A DNA stretch of 64,000 bases from Trichoplax sp. H2 (Eukaryota; Placozoa; Uniplacotomia; Trichoplacea): positions 142,638-206,637 of the forward strand of contig NOWV01000134.1 of NCBI GenBank assembly GCA_003344405.1, written 5' to 3'. How positions within the stretch are numbered: position 1 is the first letter of the stretch; each line of letters begins with the position of its first letter. The notes beneath the pieces are model-generated. The model ran no database searches. It was not told the origin of the DNA and saw only the letters and a program-made list of their open reading frames with translations. Below are positions 57,601 to 64,000 of this stretch, one piece after another. The position numbers were made by a program, and so were the translations under genes.

Positions 57601-59226
57601 GAAGATTTAAAAGCATAGACAGGATCAGTTCTACGGCTAATCAAGGCATTCCGTCAATTTGAAGCGGTATTCTCCTAAATCAAGAAATAGACTTTGATGA
57701 TTATTACTTACAGATTTTTGTTGAATGAAATAAATTGTACCCTACCCTAGGTACTACTGTAGAAATCTAAATTGCTACTTTTATAATACGCGTATTAGTA
57801 TTGCTAAAAAATTTCTTAAGAAAGCCAATAACTAGATTTTGAAAACTGCTATTAACGATAAGGGACTTAAATTAAAAGTTGTAGTAAATTTATTTAATAA
57901 CTTTGATAATCAATCAAGAAAAACCTATAATTATACCTCAGTGATATCATTTTTGCCTTTGTCACGGTTTTTACCACTAGCTGTAGCAGATTTACTCTTT
58001 TGTGCATTAAGCAATTCTCGCCTACGTTTAGATAAGTTTTCAATTCAAATTTTAATACACAGCATATAAGAAAATCGATGAAAAATATTTAACGACGTCT
58101 CATATTAACATTAAATTAAGTTCACAAGTTTTATTATTCTTAAACACTATCTGCTAATTAACTATAGCACTTAAAATAGAGTAATCTATAATTAGCAATG
58201 TTCTATCTGATCCCATACTCTTTCAGTTTTCGCTGCCTTTTAACTAGTTTAATATCAAGATTTTCTTTTGATCTTCCATTCTGTTAATAATAAAAGGTAA
58301 TAACTCAAATAAATCTAAGTTCAATTACTTCATTGAATAATGATTGTTAGTTTAAAATTTTACTCTTGAAGTGACACTATTTTAGCTCAGGCTATTGCTG
58401 CATTTTAATCACAGATATATTAAATATTTTGTAAAACAAGAACTGATTGAATTTCTTCGAAATCTACTTACGCTATAGTTTGCTAAGAATACATTCCTAA
58501 AACCGAATATAATGGCTATGAATAATCCCTAATTCAGAAAAAATCATTATTATACTTCGGTACGTTGTAAAAAAATTTGAAGACTATGCCTTCATGCAAA
58601 ACTAAACTGTTAAATTGGTAAATTTTTATTACCTGCAACAAAATGCATATCGCAAAAATGTATTGCGCGGCTAAAGAATCCAATGTGGTAAAGACCAGAA
58701 AACATATCCACACAGGAAATGAAAATGCAAATAATATTGTTCCATTTTCGGTTTCTTGTCTACGAATTTAGAAGCACAATGAGTTGCAGAATCTGAAATA
58801 GTGTGTTGGCTTTGTAGCAATAATTAAAAATTTGAAAGATCTATCGTCCTATAAAGATTAAATTTTTATACTTTATGTCTACTATTCTTAAGTAGAGAAT
58901 GTGCACTTTTTAATTTATAGTCAACACTATCCAAACTAACCTAACCGTATTGAAATACCGATCGTTGTCTTTCTTCGTAGTAATTGGCCTGTTTTTAATC
59001 TTGATATAGGAGCAGGCGATTAAAACACAATTTCCCTGTCCAATTCGAATGTCGAAAAAATAAATGTTAATACTTCATATTCTGAAACAGATACTACAAA
59101 TTAACTTTCAAGCAACTTATACCAATTTTATCGCAGTTGACTGACTTTATGGTTGCAAGTAGAAGCAGTAAAATATAGATACTAATTCACTATTATGATG
59201 TAACTAAGATGTAACTAACCAAGCCT
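54697..59226. repeat. Copy B of the 4.5-kb gap-flanking duplication
   Basis: Counterpart of 50112-54676. It runs without a break into unique sequence after 59226, in the middle of a GPCR exon (59286-59220). It has about 557 bp (55576-56132) that copy A lacks, and it lacks the AATACT-flanked insertion. 54697-57653 contains no recognisable exon. Confidence 0.88.
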
Positions 59227-62200
59227 AATACGAGGAGCGGTACAAAGCACGTCAAGAGAATTGGTGGATCATGGCTCAACCAGCAGCTGCAATAAAATAT
59301 AATCAGTGAGGTATTACAGAATTATCCATATTTCAGCATGTTAGTTTTATTAGCCAATATTTAATATTTCTGCATTATATCATATATTTGTTTGCGATTA
59401 TGAAATGTCTATTTAGAATTTATCATCAAGACTAGAAAAGATACAATACCCATATAGCAACTTTTCTATGGCTAATTAAAAATTACCGATTTTATGTTTC
59501 AAGAAAGATAATTGAAATTTTCTTAAATAACTGAATCGTATTATTTTAATACTATTTTAATTAAGAATAAATTAGCTTACGCTGTAGGATTTCTGTCTAT
59601 GTAATCATCAAAGCTCGTCCCCAATATAGTAATTACAGCCGTTAAAAAGGAAATTGAAAACGGTATGCCTGAAACGTTTGTAACAATTACGTAATTAGTA
59701 AAAATTAACCTTTGATATCTTTACTGCAGAGTGCACAAATTTAAAGTAGATTTATGGGAGGTTTAAGCGTAGGAAATTATTTCAACGTAGTAAAAGTAGC
59801 TTTAGATCTATTTTAACGGCTTACCTATGGATAAAATAGCGTATATTTTAAAATTATTTTTGACTCGATTTCCTTTTGCTAGCATATATAAAATATGCAG
59901 ATTGCGGCTTATCATCCACATTAGGGCTGCTAGTATAGTATAATGTAGCAAGACAGCAGTAAATCCGCAGAAAAACTGTAGCAATGTAAAAGATTGAATT
60001 AGTACTTCACAAAATATAGTTTTATTTTTCATTAAAATAGTGATGGTTAACAGCATTTTGAGAAATACAATTTCATACGATTAAAAATATTGGCAGTAGC
60101 CGTAAGAGAAACCGGAAAATGACTTATAAATATTAGTTGGATTGTCTAAAAGAAGAAAAATCTACTATCTAGAAGTATTAATCTGAATTTTGATAAATTA
60201 CTTAGTGCTTAGTATATTCACTATGGAAGTGTGCTTATTTACATTGAAAGAATAAAAGTACTTATAAAAATCTAAAGACTTCGATTCGTTAACTTTATGG
60301 TAAATTAAGACAAACAGTGAATACTGAAGCATTATAGCATTCAGTCCAGATTAATATAGATACAGTTGTTTACAATTGTAACTTCAATTTGGCTCTTATT
60401 TTTTATTAAATTATGTTAGATTTTATTTATGAATCCTAGAGTTTATTAATTATATTTCAGTGGGCAGATGACATAATATAGATTAATATTTATTTGCATA
60501 AGTAGAATTTGATAGAAATAATTGTACATAAAACTCATGTGTGATTTCAGTCTTAATCTGGCTTAACTACAGCCAAAATTAAAGTTTAACATAATAGAAT
60601 AACAAACTAGAATATTAAACATATTTTGATCAAGCTTGTATAGTTGTAAAATATTCCAAAATTAAAAACTAACCTCAGACTCTGTAGAGGCCAATCCAGA
60701 AAGTAAACTTATATCCGTGACAAATATGGAGATAAACATTTGCAGATTAATGTGGGAAAGTGTTCCTTTTACGAGTCTAAAAAAATTATTGAATCATTAT
60801 CGGTTCGAATCGTGGATTAAGGGACATACCCATACATTAAAAATATCTTTGTGTAGTATATTAAAGGAAAATATTAATACTATTATCCTGGTTATAAAGT
60901 GGGTATTTTATAGCTACCAAAAATTTTCTGCTAAACACTAGGCAAAGATTATTTCATTATACCGAATATACTAACACTTAAGTGAAATTTGATATGCTTG
61001 GTTATGAAAAATATGCGTATACCTACTTATGAAATTAATAGTTTCTGTACTGCGTCGAATAATACTGTACCGTAACTAATATAGTTTAAATAATTCATTC
61101 TTACATACAAGGATTTGGATAAGTATTGCTAATTAGGAAGTAATATGAGCGTTAAAGGATTAATCAAAGACGAGAAAAATTAGCCGTTACTAGAATAGGA
61201 ATTTAATGGAAGTTCTTTTTATAAATTAATTCACGAGATACCCGATATAGTCACGGAAGATTACTATCAGGCTAACAAAGTTCTTTCATGCCTTTATATC
61301 TTAGCTAAAATATAGCTAGTTGCGAATTTTTTAAATAATAGTGAAGTTGTTCGATTTTAACATTTACTCATTTTAAAATAAGCAATTAAAAATAGTTCAT
61401 ATTTTATCTTTTCATTGTTACTTACTGCCAATAATATACATGAACTAGTACAGTAGCAGCAATGCAAATAACCGATAGCACACAAGCCACAACAAGGAAT
61501 GGTTGAAGTTTAATAATCTTGGCCTATAGTAACAACATTTGCATGTGTAATTATATTATCAATAAGTAGAAGATATTATTTTTATTTATTACATCGAATA
61601 TCGTATTTAGGTACATTAATGGCATAATTACTGCAAGATCGAATAATTTACTTATCTGCACTTGCATTTTTGTTGAAATGCAGGATATAAATTTCTAATC
61701 TCCTCAATTACTTAAGAGAACTACGTAAGTCACACGAACTCGGTGGTTTATCATCTATAAACTTACAGGAACTATCAGCATCAAAGCCGCAATTGTTCCC
61801 GTATGATTGCAAATACAGGTGCCATGGGTTATATTACTGCTTACAGACAATCCGCAGCCATTTAGCGCCCATCCACATGTTCTGTGTTAATTAACGTAAA
61901 ATGAGTGGAATGACATTGAATATTACATGATGATCGCATAGAATAATTATGACAACTGTGAGTGATATTATAATTTAAGTAATCGTGAATTCAATTTGTA
62001 TAGGCTAATAAAACTATATTTCTAATAATACAGTAATAGGTTCACTTTATACATTAAGAGAGATTGAAATTTCAAACTAAGAATTTATGTTACATAATTA
62101 TTACTTTGAATTTGACTTCCAGTACGCGCATACACTTTTAATTGAGAAGTTTTTGTAGCGTAATATGGGCTGAAATATAAAATTTATAGAGCTAAATTAT

Positions 62201-63732
62201 TAGCTAGGTAATCATCAAGATGTTAGATAGTAATATTTATTTTAGAATGATTACAAAAATTTTGAGTTACTACAGGAAGATTGCTAGCAAAGTATACTTT
62301 TAAATTTTAAATTTAATTTTATGACAGCTCACATAATTGTAAACAAAGTCGATTTCAATTGGATTTGACAGGTTGTTAGAAGATCTTTGATGCAATGCGG
62401 TGGTAATAATGTGGGTATTTACAATAATTTTCTCATGGGCAACTAGAAAGTTTCTGAAATTAAAGATACGATAACTAGGTTTAAATTTCATAAACAGCAG
62501 TAAAATTACCATAATCAAAGATTTCAGTTTTAAGCGGCAGCAATTGGTGAAGTGATGAAAGATTATAAAATAAATTGATTTATTTTTCTTTATCAATACA
62601 AATTCTATTTAAATAACCTAGGAGAAATTAAATTTTATCATAATTATATTTTCTACTGTAACATATCGCACCCGTTTTAAGTAGTCGCGAAAATCATAAT
62701 ATCTATATATCACTTTCATGCTTATTAAGTCATGATACTGATACAGTGTCATTTGAGAATTTTATGGATGTTATTAATATACTGTATCGACGGTCATAAA
62801 AAATAAATTACTTTCTTAAATTGCAAATTAATCGTCTGAATGAGTCTCATTAATTTGTGCTAGAGAACTTTCATAAAGATTCTATGAAATTATTTATAGT
62901 TAATTTTACTAGTTTATGCAATCAAATGTGATACCTCCGTTGAGAAGATAATATGCGGAAAATAAATAATTATGTAGATTATACAAGGCGCTGTCAAGCT
63001 ACCAATAAATGGAAACGTGAAACTTAACTTGGCTAAAGCCAATTGACAGAAAAAATTTAAGTTTAATTGAATGTGAGCAAATTTCAAGCGCTAAAACTAT
63101 TAAGTAATGCAATTGCTGTAACGTTGAAGAGCAAGAGCAATTCCCGTATATAATTAAGTAATAAGAGCTTGCTAGACTAAAATTATTAGTTAGAATTAGT
63201 TGATAATCTCTACAGGTAATTTTTAAATGTTATCAGACGGAATAAAACAAACAGTAATTTATGCTTTAAACTACTCACATATTACCAATCCGACTTGTTG
63301 GAATGGATTTATGAAGATTCAAATATGATATTGTAACCCACCTATTAATCACTTCATTGAAAAAAAACGATTAATTAGAATCTCCTCAGGTAATTAAATA
63401 TCTTGAAAAAAATATAGCCTAGGCAAAATAACTGTCTCTATGTTCTAATTAGACGCTCAGTAAAAGTCAAACTAGCATCTGAATAACCATATAAACATCG
63501 ATATTGTAATCCTTGTTGTTTTTTATAAAAGTTATCTAAAATTATTACATATTATCTTATAATTTACGCGTATGTTAATGTGTTGCTATAACAAATCCGT
63601 TTTTCTTACTTGGTTCCTTTAAAATATCTTCCACTGGTAATCTTAACTTCGTTTTACTATCAAATTCAGTATCAGCCCAAGTAAGAAATTCTTGAGGAAC
63701 CGTTGAAATATTAATTGCGTGTACTTTTATCG
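57654..63732 (-). CDS. Adhesion G-protein-coupled receptor, 5' end outside the window
   Basis: Cell-surface receptor with a GAIN domain and seven-helix bundle. Exons: 63732-63610, 63341-63286, 63032-63003, 62453-62333, 62169-62105, 61881-61767, 61523-61426, 60776-60674, 59975-59825, 59668-59581, 59286-59220, 58988-58946, 58759-58633, 58528-58472, 58280-58219, 58021-57937, 57674-57654 (stop TGA). The ectodomain shows VTISYLNLHKSIP, KLSFTFPFI and CAYWK. The GPS region reads CGWALNGCG then CICNHTGTIAALM. TM1 starts LQPFLVVACVLSV, TM2 MFISIFVTDISLL, TM3 CGFTAVLLHYTILAALMWM, TM4 IPFSISFLTAVITIL; ECL2/TM5 begins CWLS, and TM6-7 includes AAQYIFAICILLQ and GLFIAIIFGF. The tail is basic (LVKRQRKLKE). 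Phases show small missing exons before 63341, before 62453 and near TM5; the donor at 58946 is uncertain. The 5' ectodomain lies beyond the right edge. Subfamily not assignable. Confidence 0.85.
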
Positions 63733-64000
63733 CTTCAAAAAAACCAATAAAGACAAAATATCATATAATTTGTATAAAAATATCAACTCGAGGAAGGCAT
63801 TATTACAACAATTAATTTGAATTGAGCTAGTACAGTACAGATGGATCATTAAATATGTTATATTTATTATTGTAACATATTTAGAATAGGTAGCTTACGA
63901 AAATATAACATAGCAGAACATTGAAGGATTAAAATTTGGGCATTGTATTACAATCTTAAGACTATGATCTTAATAGTTCATTTTCAAATATATATGGTAC
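63733..64000. other. Right edge, no exon seen
   Basis: Probably intronic sequence of the adhesion GPCR, whose upstream exons should follow beyond the window. Confidence 0.4.

Noticed and set aside
57839-58069. 76-aa plus-strand frame with a hydrophobic centre
   Set aside because: It is antisense to the GPCR tail exon 58021-57937, whose minus-strand frame fits the splice phases.
59228-59308. Plus-strand frame YEERYKARQENWW... ending in a stop
   Set aside because: The minus strand of the same bases carries the CWLS-containing ECL2/TM5 exon with correct splice sites, a better explanation.
63485-63525. Minus-strand segment coding QYRCLYW, resembling the stretch before a GPS
   Set aside because: Its phase does not fit the neighbouring GPCR exons, and the real pre-GPS exon (CAYWK) is found at 62169-62105.

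Overview
The window is AT-rich animal DNA. Genes are split by many short introns (mostly 60-300 bp, canonical GT/AG), and each clear gene has vertebrate counterparts: a Grainyhead transcription factor, survivin, a HIP14-type ankyrin/DHHC palmitoyltransferase, a folate-receptor-like protein, a small ankyrin protein, a NEK1-like kinase, FRG1, DHRS4 and an adhesion GPCR. Intron size, gene spacing and gene repertoire suggest an early-branching metazoan; a placozoan (Trichoplax-like) is my best guess. That is an inference, since no rRNA or mitochondrial marker is present.

Layout. 1.3-4.9 kb (-): grainyhead-like factor, 17 exons seen. 5-9.5 kb: no gene recognised, GTAC-palindrome clusters. 9.5-9.95 kb (-): intronless survivin (BIR) gene. 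10.2-10.9 kb: more GTAC/CGGTAC arrays. 11.0-14.3 kb (+): ankyrin + DHHC acyltransferase, 10 exons, frame closes exactly at 508 aa. 15.9-16.7 kb (-): intronless folate-receptor-like protein. 17-18.3 kb: repeat block around an N-gap. 18.3-31.2 kb: gene-poor, holding only a 133-aa ankyrin protein (+) with 1.4- and 3.5-kb introns. 31.2-41.3 kb (-): NEK1-like kinase, 35 exons, 1230 aa. 42.2-45.8 kb (-): FRG1, 10 exons, 258 aa. 46.3-50.0 kb (+): DHRS4, 9 exons, 254 aa, C-terminal SRL peroxisomal signal. 50.1-59.2 kb: two near-identical 4.5-kb copies separated by an N-gap. 57.7-63.7 kb (-): adhesion GPCR, its 5' part beyond the window.

All three runs of 20 Ns are flanked by direct repeats. At two of them the left copy stops exactly at the gap and the right copy starts exactly after it. 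This is what unmerged allelic contigs look like, so the last DHRS4 exon and the 3' exons of the GPCR each appear twice. Treated as haplotypes, the copies reveal insertion polymorphisms, including a 150-bp mariner-like MITE and a 0.58-kb insertion flanked by AATACT. The genes do not form one pathway. NEK1 and FRG1 lie side by side here and both map to human 4q, a possible relic of ancestral linkage.
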